Position numbers and translations under genes: made by a program. The notes beneath the pieces were generated by a model. That model did no database searches. It worked only from the letters and a program-made list of their open reading frames with translations, and had not been told where the DNA came from. This document shows positions 14,370 through 23,446 of a DNA stretch of 23,453 bases, piece after piece. How positions within the stretch are numbered: position 1 is the stretch's first letter; each line of letters starts with the position of its first letter. The stretch comes from CAZLFA01 sp964558665 (GTDB lineage: Bacteria > Desulfobacterota > Syntrophia > Syntrophales > PHBD01): contig CAZLFA010000062.1 of the NCBI GenBank assembly GCA_964558665.1, forward strand, positions 1 to 23,453, read 5' to 3'.

Positions 14370-17300
14370 TCAACTGTATCTCATGCCGGTTTCTTTTTCA
14401 AGAACGTCTCGAATCACTTTAGCCATGACACCTTTGCTGATCGGCTTGATCATAAGCCGGCTTATGCCGAGGGCTTTCAGTTTCCCGACATCCTCCTTTT
14501 CCTGAAAACCGGAACAGAGGATTACAGGGATATCGGGGCGAATGCTTTTTATTTCACGGGCCACATCAAATCCCGTCAGATGCGGCATCGTCTTGTCCGT
14601 GATAATCAGATCAAAGGCGTCGCTGTCTTCCTTGAAAATCTCGATTGCCCGGGCAGGATTTGTTTCGGCAATCACCTTGTAACCGAGCGCTTCCAGCAAC
14701 TCCCTGTTCAAATCGACCATCATCATTTCATCGTCAATAAACAGGATTGTCTCGCCTTTCCCCGGCATTATCGCTTCTTTAAAGTCTTCGCCGCTCTTTG
14801 TTTTACTTTCTATTAACGGCAGATAGATTTTAAAGACGGTGCCCTTTCCCGATTCGCTGTAAACAGAGATCTCCCCGCCATATTCCCTGATTATGCCATG
14901 CACAACGGCAAGCCCCAATCCGGTTCCTTCTCCCTTAATTTTTGTCGTAAAGTAGGGGTCAAAGATTTTATCGATATGTTCCCTGGAAATTCCCCCGCCG
15001 GTATCACGGACGGACAGTTCCAGGTGATGCCCGGGCTTCAGAGATTTATGATGTACAAGGTTATCCTCATCCATGATGACCTCTTTTAATGCAATCGAGA
15101 GAACTCCGCCGCTGTTCTTCATGGCATGCCAGGCGTTCGTGCAGAGGTTCATCAGCACCTGGTGAATCTGCGTGGGATTTGCCAGAACCAGATCGGACGC
15201 TACGCTGATCGTCTGTTTGATTTCTATTGTTGCCGGGAGGGAAGCACGCATGAATTTGACCACTTCCTTAATGATGGGAGAAAGCATAACCGGCTTTTTC
15301 TCGTGCTCCGTCTTCCGGCTGAAGGTCAGAATCTGCGTCACCAGGTCTTTTGCCCGGCCGGCCGCCTTGAGTACTTCCTCCATGCCGCGATATACTTTTG
15401 GACGGTCGCTCACCGACTCCAGATACAACTCCGTATATCCCATGATGCCGGAAAGAATATTGTTGAAGTCATGGGCGATGCCGCCTGCCAGGGTTCCAAT
15501 GGCCTCCATCTTCTGGGATTGAATGAGCTGGCCTTCCAACTTTCTGCGAATCTCCTCGTCCTGCCTGCGTTTGGTAATATCACGGAATATTCCTTCAACA
15601 CCGGCTGTGTTGCCCTCGTCATCAAAGTAGAAATGGCTGTTCGTTTCCACGGTGACAGGGGTGCCGTCCTTTCTTTTTAAAACGACTTCATAGTTTGTAA
15701 CCCGTCCTTTATCCCTGATCGCCTTCAGGAATTCGGTCCGTTTCTCCGGATCGTAATAGAAAGCATCGGCTATCGGTCTGCCGAGGCATTCATCAACGGA
15801 ATCATATCCCAGCATGGCAATGAAGCTGGGGCTTGCCATGATAAGGTTCCCCTGTGCATCGCTGCGATAGAAGACGTCCTGGATATTTTCGATTACGCTG
15901 CGGTAATTGGACTCGCTTTGCTTCAGCATCTCCTCAGCCTGTTTGCGTTCATTTATATCTCTGATGCACTCGATGGCTCCTATGAGCTGTCCGTCAGAAT
16001 CGCGCAGCGGTGATGCCTTGGCCCATACGAAGGCGCCTTTACCTTTATAGAGTTCAGGACAGAACACCTCAATGACGAGGTTTTCCCCCTCTTTTTTAAG
16101 AATGGGGTACTTTGCCATGACCTCATGCTCCGGCTCCCAGAAAAGATCCATCAGTTGCGGCCGAGCCACTCCATAAAAGGGGATTGTGTAAACATAGTCT
16201 CCCTTGCCGATCATCTCGCCGGCGGGTATGCCCGTCATCTCCTCGATGGCCCGGTTCCATATGATGATCCGCTTGTTTTTATCGATGGCCAGCGTTGCAT
16301 CGGGAAGAAAATCGATGAACGCAGCCAGACGCTGCTCCGAGATTTTTAACGCTTCCTCAGCTCGCTTGCGTTCCGTGATGTCGAAGTGAGCGCCGATGAT
16401 CCCGCCAACGCTTCCATCTTCATTGAAGAAGACACTCTTTCTGAAGATCACGTCTCTTATCTCGCCGTTCTTATCCACCACCTTGAACTCGTATGTCTGG
16501 GCTCCCCGTTGCTGAATAAGCTCCCGATCCTTGAGATCATACATTTCCGCCAATTCGCGCGGCCACAGGTCATAAGCGGTTTTACCTTTCAGTTCCTCCT
16601 CGCTTATCCCCATGTACTCGGCATAGGCTTCATTACAGCCGAGATAACGAAAAACGGCATCCTTGTAAAAAACGGGAATCGGCATGGCCGAAAGCAATGC
16701 CTCCAGGAAAAGCAGCTGGCTGTTTATTTTCTGCTGCGACGCCTGCAGATCATCTGCGGCCTTCTTGCGCTCGGTCATGTCGCGGCCGACGCCGAACCTT
16801 CCGACGGACCTGCCGTCCCGGTCAAAGAGCGTCGTTATGAGAAACTCCACGGGTGTTTCTTTTCCTTCCCTGTTTTTGATCAGCACTTCATAGGGTGCAT
16901 GAATCTTCCCCCTGATCCCGCTTTTGAAACGGTCAACCGCCGCTTCCCTGAATTCAGGAAGCAGTATGTCTGTAAAAGGTATGCCCTGCAGTTCCTGCGC
17001 AGAAAGCCCCGTCAATGCCTCCAACCTCGGGTTGGCAAAGGTAAACAATCCCTGCCTGTCGACGATGAAGATCAGATCCTGGGTCGTCTCGACGAGGGTG
17101 CGGTACTTTTCCTCACTCTTGAGCAGCCCTTCCATCGTCTCTTTGAGCTTTTCGGTCATGCTGTTGAAGGTCCGCGCCAGCGTCCCGATCTCATCCTGCG
17201 AAGTGATATCCACAACATGATCGAGATTTCCTTTCATGATGATCTCTGCGGCTCTGGTCAATTTGCCTACAGGACGGGTGATCGTCCAGGCGATAAAGAT

Positions 17301-18473
17301 GCCGAACATGCCGACGCCAAGGACGATCATCAGACCTGCCAGCGCCATGATCGTGGTCATTCTGATTCGTCCGCCGCTCAGAACGGTCCGGTAGCTTTGA
17401 AGTTCATCCTCATAGACACTCGTGCCTATAACCCAATCCCACGGCTCGTAATAGGCAAGACGGGCTATTTTCCAGCGGGGCTCCGACTCACCCGGATTCT
17501 GCCATCGATAGCGCTCGGTCGCAAATTCGCCGGACTTGAGAGCAACGGCTTTGCCGATTATCGTCTGGATGACATAGCGGCCATCGCTGTCCTTGTTGTC
17601 CCATATGTCTTCACCATCGCGTTCTCCCTTCTGGGATATTATATAGCGTCCCCGGTCTTCGCCTTTTCCTCCCAGAACGTAAACATACCCGGTCTTGCCG
17701 ACCTTCGTCTGTAATATGGCATTGCGGATGCGCATTTCAACAGCCTTCTGTTTGAGTCCGACATACAGCATGCCGACCAGACGGCCGCCTTTATCCCTTA
17801 TCGGTTCGTAGACGGTGAGATACCAGGTATTAACAACAAAGGCACGTCCGTGATAGGTTTTCCCCTTCAGAATGGCCGACACTACGGGGTTGGGTTTTCC
17901 ATCTGCATGCACGGCAGGGATAAAAGTGCCTATGGCCCGCCTGCCTTTTGAATCCTTGACTGTGGTCGCCACACGTATCATGTCGCCTTTTTCGTTCATG
18001 CGCTGGAAGACGGTTGCCGTTTCACCGACCAGTCTCGTAATCTCATCAACAACGGGAGTCCTGACGTCGGGGCTGAAATTCTGCCCCAGCCATCTGTCTC
18101 CCGCCAGCATTTTCGGTAATTGAATCAGTATTTTTTCAGTGGTGAATTGATCTACAGCATTCCAGGCAACCGTCTCTTCGGAAAGGCTTATGCGGCCGGT
18201 ATTTGCGAGGACGTGGCGCGCCACGTTCAGGTTGTAGCTGAGCTGTTCCTGGACTGCCTCATTCTCCGTCCGAACCAGGTTGTAGACACCTGACGTTATA
18301 TGATCAAGGTCGGCGGCGATCAGTTCATCCACTTCGTTTTGAGCCAGCGTGTTATACTGGCCGCTCTGCCAGACTGCCAGGAAGACAAGTGCCGCTGCCG
18401 TTATCATTACACTGCCTATACCCAGCAGTGCTACCTTGACGTCTAATCTTAAATTCTTTAAAAACCTGTCCAT
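14370..18473 (-). CDS. Membrane hybrid histidine kinase, Cache-HAMP-4PAS-HK-REC
   Basis: A 1367-aa hybrid sensor kinase. The ATG at 18473 is preferred over 18479 because GAGAG then has 6-nt spacing. Membrane helices at about 13-36 and 372-398 flank a periplasmic Cache_3-Cache_2-like sensor with GKTGYVYVLGGKG and YEPWDWVIGTSVYEDE. HAMP is at about 395-448. Four PAS domains follow (453-571, 588-703, 710-843, 851-971), three of them ending in D(I/M)TERK-type PAC motifs. The kinase core has GGIAHDFNNIL with His1001, N-box NLCTNAWHAM, DTGGGIS and GEGTGLGLAV. The receiver has Asp1293 (ITDKTMP) and Lys1343 (IKPIS). There is no output domain, so phosphate probably passes to an Hpt or another regulator outside the window. 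It detects an extracytoplasmic ligand plus cytoplasmic cues through PAS; the ligands are unknown. Confidence 0.92.
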   Translation of the reverse strand: MDRFLKNLRLDVKVALLGIGSVMITAAALVFLAVWQSGQYNTLAQNEVDELIAADLDHITSGVYNLVRTENEAVQEQLSYNLNVARHVLANTGRISLSEETVAWNAVDQFTTEKILIQLPKMLAGDRWLGQNFSPDVRTPVVDEITRLVGETATVFQRMNEKGDMIRVATTVKDSKGRRAIGTFIPAVHADGKPNPVVSAILKGKTYHGRAFVVNTWYLTVYEPIRDKGGRLVGMLYVGLKQKAVEMRIRNAILQTKVGKTGYVYVLGGKGEDRGRYIISQKGERDGEDIWDNKDSDGRYVIQTIIGKAVALKSGEFATERYRWQNPGESEPRWKIARLAYYEPWDWVIGTSVYEDELQSYRTVLSGGRIRMTTIMALAGLMIVLGVGMFGIFIAWTITRPVGKLTRAAEIIMKGNLDHVVDITSQDEIGTLARTFNSMTEKLKETMEGLLKSEEKYRTLVETTQDLIFIVDRQGLFTFANPRLEALTGLSAQELQGIPFTDILLPEFREAAVDRFKSGIRGKIHAPYEVLIKNREGKETPVEFLITTLFDRDGRSVGRFGVGRDMTERKKAADDLQASQQKINSQLLFLEALLSAMPIPVFYKDAVFRYLGCNEAYAEYMGISEEELKGKTAYDLWPRELAEMYDLKDRELIQQRGAQTYEFKVVDKNGEIRDVIFRKSVFFNEDGSVGGIIGAHFDITERKRAEEALKISEQRLAAFIDFLPDATLAIDKNKRIIIWNRAIEEMTGIPAGEMIGKGDYVYTIPFYGVARPQLMDLFWEPEHEVMAKYPILKKEGENLVIEVFCPELYKGKGAFVWAKASPLRDSDGQLIGAIECIRDINERKQAEEMLKQSESNYRSVIENIQDVFYRSDAQGNLIMASPSFIAMLGYDSVDECLGRPIADAFYYDPEKRTEFLKAIRDKGRVTNYEVVLKRKDGTPVTVETNSHFYFDDEGNTAGVEGIFRDITKRRQDEEIRRKLEGQLIQSQKMEAIGTLAGGIAHDFNNILSGIMGYTELYLESVSDRPKVYRGMEEVLKAAGRAKDLVTQILTFSRKTEHEKKPVMLSPIIKEVVKFMRASLPATIEIKQTISVASDLVLANPTQIHQVLMNLCTNAWHAMKNSGGVLSIALKEVIMDEDNLVHHKSLKPGHHLELSVRDTGGGISREHIDKIFDPYFTTKIKGEGTGLGLAVVHGIIREYGGEISVYSESGKGTVFKIYLPLIESKTKSGEDFKEAIMPGKGETILFIDDEMMMVDLNRELLEALGYKVIAETNPARAIEIFKEDSDAFDLIITDKTMPHLTGFDVAREIKSIRPDIPVILCSGFQEKEDVGKLKALGISRLMIKPISKGVMAKVIRDVLEKETGMRYS

Positions 18474-18833
18474 ATTCATCTCTCTATGTATATCTGTCCA
18501 TTATGTTCCGTTATGCCTCATCGGCCGCTGCAGAGTGCATGCCATTGCACCCGGGGAATGGCTGCCTTTTGTCGGGCGGCAAGAACACAAAACCCCGTTC
18601 TCTTTTGAGATACGGGGTTCATTGAGTCGCTCCATACAAGCCTCGCTGTAAAAGTTGAAGGATATATTTAATCAGGACATTTCAGGACCTCACAATTTTG
18701 TTACAGGATAACATGATTGACGCCGGAAAGCCATAATCAAAGTAAAAAATCGCGGTGTGCAGATTGCGGAAATCTGGACACCGGACAGAATTATAATCAT
18801 CTTCTTTGCACAACGCCAATTTATTTTGGGCTT
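18474..18833. other. Intergenic region between rubredoxin and kinase genes
   Basis: A 360-bp gap, both neighbours on the minus strand. It contains the terminator hairpin at 18584-18619. The remainder (18474-18583 and 18620-18833) shows no supported gene. The stretch presumably carries the promoter of the membrane kinase on the minus strand, but I cannot pick a convincing one. Confidence 0.5.
18584..18619 (-). terminator. Intrinsic terminator after rubredoxin gene
   Basis: On the minus strand AACCCCGT and ACGGGGTT arms, extended by TCTC/GAGA with one bulged base, close a 4-nt loop and are followed by TTTTGTGTT. It lies about 215 bp past the rubredoxin-fusion stop and upstream of the membrane kinase. 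It separates the two transcription units. Confidence 0.7.
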
Positions 18834-19523
18834 TCAAGCCTTTTCAAACTGGGATTTATCCGCTCCGCAGACGGGGCAGGTCCAGTCCGGCGGCAGATCT
18901 TCAAACGCCGTGCCGGGCGCAACGCCATGCTCCGGATCTCCCTTGGAGGGTTCATAAATATAGCCGCAGATACTGCAGGTGTACTTTTCTTCCACCGACT
19001 CCTTCTGTTTTGCTTCTTCCCTGGGGACATAGGTCGGGGCGTTTTTCGACGACTTGCCCTTCATGACATTGCTGTAGTAGTCATAAGTCAGCGCAGGCCC
19101 TCCGGCGAGATTTTCAAAGTCAACCAGTTCACCGATAAAAATAACATGGGTCCCGCAATCAAGTTGCCGGATGACTTTTGCCTCGAGCCAGGCCACACTG
19201 TGATCGGTGACAATGGGAACGCCCGTCGCGCCGGTTTTATAGCCTGTCCGGGCAAACTTATCCACGTCCCTTCCCGACTTGAAGCCGAAAAGCCCGATAA
19301 ACTCCATGGGGGCGCTGACGGCAAGCATGGAAATTGAAAACAGCTTGCTGGCCTGAATATAGTCATGGGTCAGATTATCCTTATTGATGCTGACAGCGAC
19401 TGTCAAAGGTTTTGCAGTTACACGAAAGAGGCTGTTTACAATCTGTCCGTTGAATTTCCCGTCTTTAAAGGAACTGGCAATATACACGCCGGAAGTGATT
19501 TTCGCGAGAGATGATCTGTCCAT
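18834..19523 (-). CDS. hrb: Flavin reductase-rubredoxin fusion (high-MW rubredoxin)
   Basis: A 229-aa two-domain electron-transfer protein. Residues 1-155 are an FMN-binding split-barrel flavin reductase domain (SSLAKITSGVYIASS, VAVSINKDNLTHDYI, FSISML). After a hydrophilic linker, residues 180-229 form a rubredoxin with iron ligands Cys183, Cys186, Cys216 and Cys219 (YTCSICGYIY and WTCPVCGADKSQFE). In Moorella thermoacetica the equivalent Hrb passes NAD(P)H electrons to the A-type flavoprotein FprA, which reduces NO or O2; the same role here is inferred. An ideal AAAGGAGG lies 7 nt before the ATG at 19523. The gene starts 26 bp after the soluble hybrid kinase ends, so the two are probably cotranscribed. 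No FprA or rubrerythrin lies in the window. Confidence 0.9.
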   Translation of the reverse strand: MDRSSLAKITSGVYIASSFKDGKFNGQIVNSLFRVTAKPLTVAVSINKDNLTHDYIQASKLFSISMLAVSAPMEFIGLFGFKSGRDVDKFARTGYKTGATGVPIVTDHSVAWLEAKVIRQLDCGTHVIFIGELVDFENLAGGPALTYDYYSNVMKGKSSKNAPTYVPREEAKQKESVEEKYTCSICGYIYEPSKGDPEHGVAPGTAFEDLPPDWTCPVCGADKSQFEKA

Positions 19524-19549
19524 AAATATTCCTCCTTTAATGGTGGTTT

Positions 19550-21994
19550 TTAATATCTTGATACAGTTTTTTTGGCCAGCACGCTGCGGATGGCATCAGC
19601 CAGGTCTTTTTTACTGACCGGCTTGGTCAGAAAACTGCCTATGTTCATGGCTGAGAGCTTCTCCACATCACTCTTGTCCTGATATCCCGAACAGAGGATG
19701 ACGGGGATGTCCGCCCTGAGCTGCCGCAGTTCCTTTGCAACATCGAATCCCGTCATGTACGGCATGGTCTTATCGGTGATCACCAGGTCAAAGGCATCCC
19801 TGTTCTCTTTAAACTTTACCAGCGCCACGGCTGGGTCGGATTCGGCGACAACCTTATACCCGAGACTTTCAAGCAGTTCCCTTCCGAGGTCAACCAGCAC
19901 CTGCTCATCATCAATAAAGAGGATTCTTTCTCCATTTCCACGTAATATTAATTCCTCTCTATCTTCTGTTTCCTCCTCCCGCCGCTCAATCAGAGGCAGG
20001 AGTACCTGGAATGAACTTCCCTTGCCGACTTCGCTGTAAACCTTGATCTCACCTCCGTGATCCTTGACGATGCCGTGCACAACCGCCAGCCCCAGGCCTG
20101 TCCCCTCTCCCTTGACCTTGGTTGTAAAATAGGGCTCGAATATCTTTTCCATGTTCTCCGGCGCGATGCCGCAACCCGTATCTCTGACGCTGAGCTCCAG
20201 ATAACTGCCGCTGTCCAGAGATGGAAAACGCGACCAGTCATCGCTGTCTATAATAACATCTCGTAATCCGATCTCCAGTGTACCGCCTGTTTCCTTCATG
20301 GCCTGTCCTGCATTCGTGCACAGGTTCATGAGTACCTGATGTATCTGCGTGGGATCGGCCATGATGAGATCTGAGGTTACGTTCATCTTTGTTTTAATTT
20401 CAATGGTTGTAGGCAGAGATGCCCTTAAGAACTTGGCAACCTCTTTCACGACAGGAACAAGTATGGTGGGTCTTTTTTCATGCGAGGTTTGACGGCTGAA
20501 AGTAAGGATCTGCTGCACGAGATCCTTTGCCCGCTTGGTTGCTTTTAGCACCTCTCTCATGCTTTCGTACACCTGCGGGCGGTCGACCACCAGCTCTTTA
20601 TACAGTTCTGTATAACCCATGATACCGGCAAGGATATTGTTGAAGTCGTGGGCTATGCCGCCGGCCAGTGCGCCGATGGCTTCCATCTTCTGGGCCTGGA
20701 TGAGCTGTGTTTTTAATTTATCCTCCTCTTCCTCCATGTGTATCCGGCGGGTGATGTCCATTGTACTGCCCAGGACTGCGGGTTTTCCTCCGAAGTGGAT
20801 GGCAGCGACAACCTCCATGAGCCATTTGACATTGCCTTCCCTGTCGATGATCCGGTACTCGTACGGTTCGGAGGATTCTCCCTTCAGCATGCTCAGGGCG
20901 CTTTGCCTTACCCTGCCGCGATCCTCGGGGTGCACGTACTCAATAATTCTGGAACCGCTGAGTTCTTCGTTGGTATACCCTGAATACCTGGGAATATGGG
21001 CATTGTTAAAAACAATCCGGCCTTCCTGGACGATATACACGCCGATCTGGGCGTTGTTGGCCATGCTCCTGTAAAGCTCCTCGGCGTACTTCTGTTCCGT
21101 GATATCCTCCAGGGTTTCTACAGCGCCGATAACGCCTCCCTGTGAATCTCTTATAACGGCCGCCGTAAAACGCAGCCACTTGCCTTCAGAACCAAGATCG
21201 GGGAAAAAATCGGTCGCCTCATATGCTTCATCGATCAATCTGGAGCGGATATATTTCCCCGCATACCAGTCATCCATCCGTTCAAAATTCTCATCAACCA
21301 GCACATCCGCTATACAAGGCCTCTCTTTGCCGTAAAAAGCCCTCCAGTGTTCACCGGTGCCTGCAATATCTTCAAACCGGATTCTGCTCATTTCCTCCAG
21401 AGCCTTGTTCCAGTATAAGACACGATGGTCCTTCCCTATGACAAAGGTAGGGATAGGAGAGCCGTTGATGATCCTGTTCAACTGCTGTTCGCTTTCCCTG
21501 AGTGCGTCTTCCGCCCGCTTGCGGTCGGTCACATCCCGCCCCACGCCGTAGCGGCCCGCCGGTTTGCCTTTGCTGTCACAGATGGTTACCACATTGAATT
21601 CCACCGGAAACCGTTTTCCATCCTTACTGAGAAGATAAACCTCATAAACAGGAATTGACTCCCCCCCCATGGCTCTTTTGAAAAGTTCCTTCACCAATCC
21701 GAAACATCCGGGATCGACCAGTTGCGTAAAGGCCTTCCCCTTCCATTCGTCGCTCGTATAACCTAGGGTCTTCTCCAGAGTCGGATTTATATAGGTCAGG
21801 AAACCTTTTCCGTCGGTTGTGTAGACCAGGTCCCTTGTCGTCTCGATCAGTTTGCGATACCGTTCCTCGCTCTCCTTCAGCAGTTCCTCTGTACGCCTGT
21901 CTGCCGCCTCCAGGCGCTCCAGTTCCCGGATCCGCTGTTTCAGCAAAGCGTTCTCATCGAGCAGTTTCTTGTATGTTTCGGACGGTTCCTGCAT
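19550..21994 (-). CDS. Soluble hybrid histidine kinase, 3PAS-HK-REC
   Basis: An 814-aa kinase without membrane helices. The ATG at 21994 follows AGGGA at about 7 nt; the open frame extends upstream into repeat DNA, which is not taken as coding. An N-terminal coiled coil (about 5-45) precedes three PAS domains (43-160, 166-302, 308-420). The kinase core contains GGIAHDFNNIL with His449, NLCTNAGQAM, DTGCGI and GEGTGLGLAV. The receiver (690-814) has Asp741 (ITDKTMP) and Lys791 (TKPVS). From the H-box to the end it is closely similar to the membrane kinase at 14370-18473, indicating a shared recent ancestor. No heme- or flavin-binding signature is readable in the PAS domains. Placement directly upstream of the flavin reductase-rubredoxin gene suggests a redox or gas stimulus (inference). 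Confidence 0.92.
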   Translation of the reverse strand: MQEPSETYKKLLDENALLKQRIRELERLEAADRRTEELLKESEERYRKLIETTRDLVYTTDGKGFLTYINPTLEKTLGYTSDEWKGKAFTQLVDPGCFGLVKELFKRAMGGESIPVYEVYLLSKDGKRFPVEFNVVTICDSKGKPAGRYGVGRDVTDRKRAEDALRESEQQLNRIINGSPIPTFVIGKDHRVLYWNKALEEMSRIRFEDIAGTGEHWRAFYGKERPCIADVLVDENFERMDDWYAGKYIRSRLIDEAYEATDFFPDLGSEGKWLRFTAAVIRDSQGGVIGAVETLEDITEQKYAEELYRSMANNAQIGVYIVQEGRIVFNNAHIPRYSGYTNEELSGSRIIEYVHPEDRGRVRQSALSMLKGESSEPYEYRIIDREGNVKWLMEVVAAIHFGGKPAVLGSTMDITRRIHMEEEEDKLKTQLIQAQKMEAIGALAGGIAHDFNNILAGIMGYTELYKELVVDRPQVYESMREVLKATKRAKDLVQQILTFSRQTSHEKRPTILVPVVKEVAKFLRASLPTTIEIKTKMNVTSDLIMADPTQIHQVLMNLCTNAGQAMKETGGTLEIGLRDVIIDSDDWSRFPSLDSGSYLELSVRDTGCGIAPENMEKIFEPYFTTKVKGEGTGLGLAVVHGIVKDHGGEIKVYSEVGKGSSFQVLLPLIERREEETEDREELILRGNGERILFIDDEQVLVDLGRELLESLGYKVVAESDPAVALVKFKENRDAFDLVITDKTMPYMTGFDVAKELRQLRADIPVILCSGYQDKSDVEKLSAMNIGSFLTKPVSKKDLADAIRSVLAKKTVSRY

Positions 21995-22131
21995 GTGATG
22001 TCCCTGTTGAGGCTGATAATGCCGGTTGGAGGTAACATTGACAGTGCATTTCTGAATATGCAACCTGAATGAAAAGTACCGGATACCGGGAAAGATGTCA
22101 AAAGGAAAATCTTTGATAAGATAAATTGTGA

Positions 22132-22184
22132 TATTCTGAGCTGCGGAAAGCCTTCTTGACCGGGGTGTCAAGACAGGCATAAAT
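22132..22184 (+). repeat. Partial duplicate of foldback repeat arm
   Basis: A 53-bp segment (TATTCTGAGCTGCGGAAAGC onward to GCATAAAT) matches 22240-22292 at 48 of 53 positions by eye. It contains only the right arm of the palindrome and stands directly upstream of copy C, so the arm was duplicated in tandem or a second element was truncated. Confidence 0.8.
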
Positions 22185-22186
22185 TA

Positions 22187-22273
22187 TCCCGGTTAAGGAG
22201 GTTTTCAAGCGGCGAATCAAATATTTTTCCTGTGAAAAATATTCTGAGCCGCGGAAAGCCTTCTTGACCGGGA
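22187..22273. repeat. Foldback repeat core, copy C
   Basis: The palindromic core has TCCCGGTTAAGGAGG paired with the CTTCTTGACCGGGA arm, GCGGC/GCCGC arms, and a perfect central stem AATATTTTTC (22220-22229) with GAAAAATATT (22234-22243) around CTGT. It aligns with copies A and B across the centre but lacks the 18-bp terminal repeats. It lies just before the 3' end of the TPR gene at 22296 and upstream of the soluble kinase, so transcripts of the TPR gene would carry a long hairpin. Confidence 0.85.
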
Positions 22274-22295
22274 CGCCAAGACAAGCATAAATCTT

Positions 22296-23195
22296 TCAAT
22301 CCATTATTATTCCGCACCGCTCCAGAAACTCTTCACTCTCCTCATACCCCAGATCACGCGCCGTATTGAAATCATCCGCCGCCTGCTCTTTGTCTCCGGA
22401 CAACAGGTAACATGCCCCCCGGAAACAATAGCAGCTTCCTTCATCGGGTTCTATCTCGATGGCACGGTTAAAATCCTCTATAGCCGGATCGTCCTGTCCG
22501 AGAATGAAATAAACGAGGCCCCGTTCAATATAAACATCAGCCGCTTCATAGCCGTAATAGACAGCCCTGTTATAGTCCTCTATTGCCTCCGTCAATCTGC
22601 CCAGCGAGGCCAGGATAATCCCTCTCTTAAAGAAGGCCGCATCATGAAAGGGATTGAGTTTAAGGGCCCTGCTGTAGTCCGCGATTGCTTTTTCTCCGCT
22701 GTTCAGTTCGCTGTAGGCAATCCCGCGATTGTAGTATGCGTCGGCAAATGTCGGCATTAATCTGATGGCCGCGCTGTAGTCTTCTATCGCCTGCACATAT
22801 CTGCCGAGTTCACAATACTCGTTTCCTCTGTTGCTGTAGGCTACTATGTTGCCGGGATCGATTTGTATGGCATGATCAAGGTCGCTTACCGCTTGCATGT
22901 GATCGCCCAGCTTTCCGTAGCATATTGCCCTGTTGATATATGAGGCAGGCTCGTCGGGATCGATTTCCACCGCCCTGTCATAATCCTCCAGTGCCTGAAA
23001 CTGATGCCCCAGATTCTCATGAGACAATCCCCGCATGACGTAGACAGCCGGCCATTCCGGCCGGAGTTCAAGTGCACGGGAGCATCCACGTATTGCGTCT
23101 TCAAAATTTGCCGACTGGAAGGACATCTGTGCCTGCTCACACCATTCCTGCGCTGTCAGGCCCTGATTTGTCTCCTCGTGGGTTGTCGTTCTCAT
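22296..23195 (-). CDS. Cytoplasmic TPR protein, eight repeats
   Basis: A 299-aa protein made almost entirely of eight consecutive 34-residue tetratricopeptide repeats from about residue 15 to 287, for example AYYNRGIAYSELNSGEKAIA and AFFKRGIILASLGRLTEAIE. The ATG at 23195 is preferred to a TTG at 23258 because GAAAGGAG and AGGAG lie immediately upstream. No signal peptide or membrane helix is seen, so it is likely cytosolic, unlike the exported TPR protein at 982. The repeats are well diverged from one another, unlike that gene. TPR arrays form a superhelical protein-binding surface; the partner is unknown. It could be the last gene of a unit entering from beyond 23453, or monocistronic. Confidence 0.85.
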   Translation of the reverse strand: MRTTTHEETNQGLTAQEWCEQAQMSFQSANFEDAIRGCSRALELRPEWPAVYVMRGLSHENLGHQFQALEDYDRAVEIDPDEPASYINRAICYGKLGDHMQAVSDLDHAIQIDPGNIVAYSNRGNEYCELGRYVQAIEDYSAAIRLMPTFADAYYNRGIAYSELNSGEKAIADYSRALKLNPFHDAAFFKRGIILASLGRLTEAIEDYNRAVYYGYEAADVYIERGLVYFILGQDDPAIEDFNRAIEIEPDEGSCYCFRGACYLLSGDKEQAADDFNTARDLGYEESEEFLERCGIIMD

Positions 23196-23428
23196 TCGCT
23201 CCTTTCTCCTGCTGGAAATGGGATGAACAAGGTGCTTCCACAACTGGTCTTTATTCAAGCGGGTCGCATACAGACTGCGCGACGGTGGTATCGGGGTGAA
23301 TATTTTTTATATGGGAGGAAGAGTGAGAGATAAAGGATCACAACTTCAGAAGCAGCGATGGCCTTTTGCGTCTCCCCGTATTACCAGTGATAAATAAAGT
23401 GGCTCTTCTGACTTTTTAGTACAGCAAT

Positions 23429-23446
23429 ACAGCTATAAGTAGCTGT
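23429..23446. repeat. Short inverted repeat near window end
   Basis: ACAGCTA (23429-23435) and TAGCTGT (23440-23446) form a perfect 7-bp dyad around TAAG. It lies about 240 bp upstream of the TPR gene start and could be an operator or part of a terminator for a gene outside the window. The segment 23196-23428 shows no supported gene. Confidence 0.4.

Noticed and set aside
16386..17714. 442-codon plus-strand frame opposite the membrane kinase
   Set aside because: It is antisense to Cache, HAMP and PAS domains that are clear on the minus strand; no ribosome site or known motif in the antisense product.
18717..19337. 206-codon plus-strand frame opposite the rubredoxin fusion
   Set aside because: It overlaps in antisense a gene with an ideal ribosome site and four rubredoxin cysteines; the segment CADCGNLDTGQ at its start is not part of a recognisable zinc-binding domain.
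21995..22180. Upstream extension of the soluble kinase frame
   Set aside because: The extra 62 residues are encoded partly by repeat DNA, and the internal ATG at 21994 has the better ribosome site and leads into the coiled coil and PAS.
23315..23401. Short plus-strand frame after a GGAGGAAG-like site near the window end
   Set aside because: Only 24-28 codons with no recognisable pattern; the purine-rich site alone is not enough.
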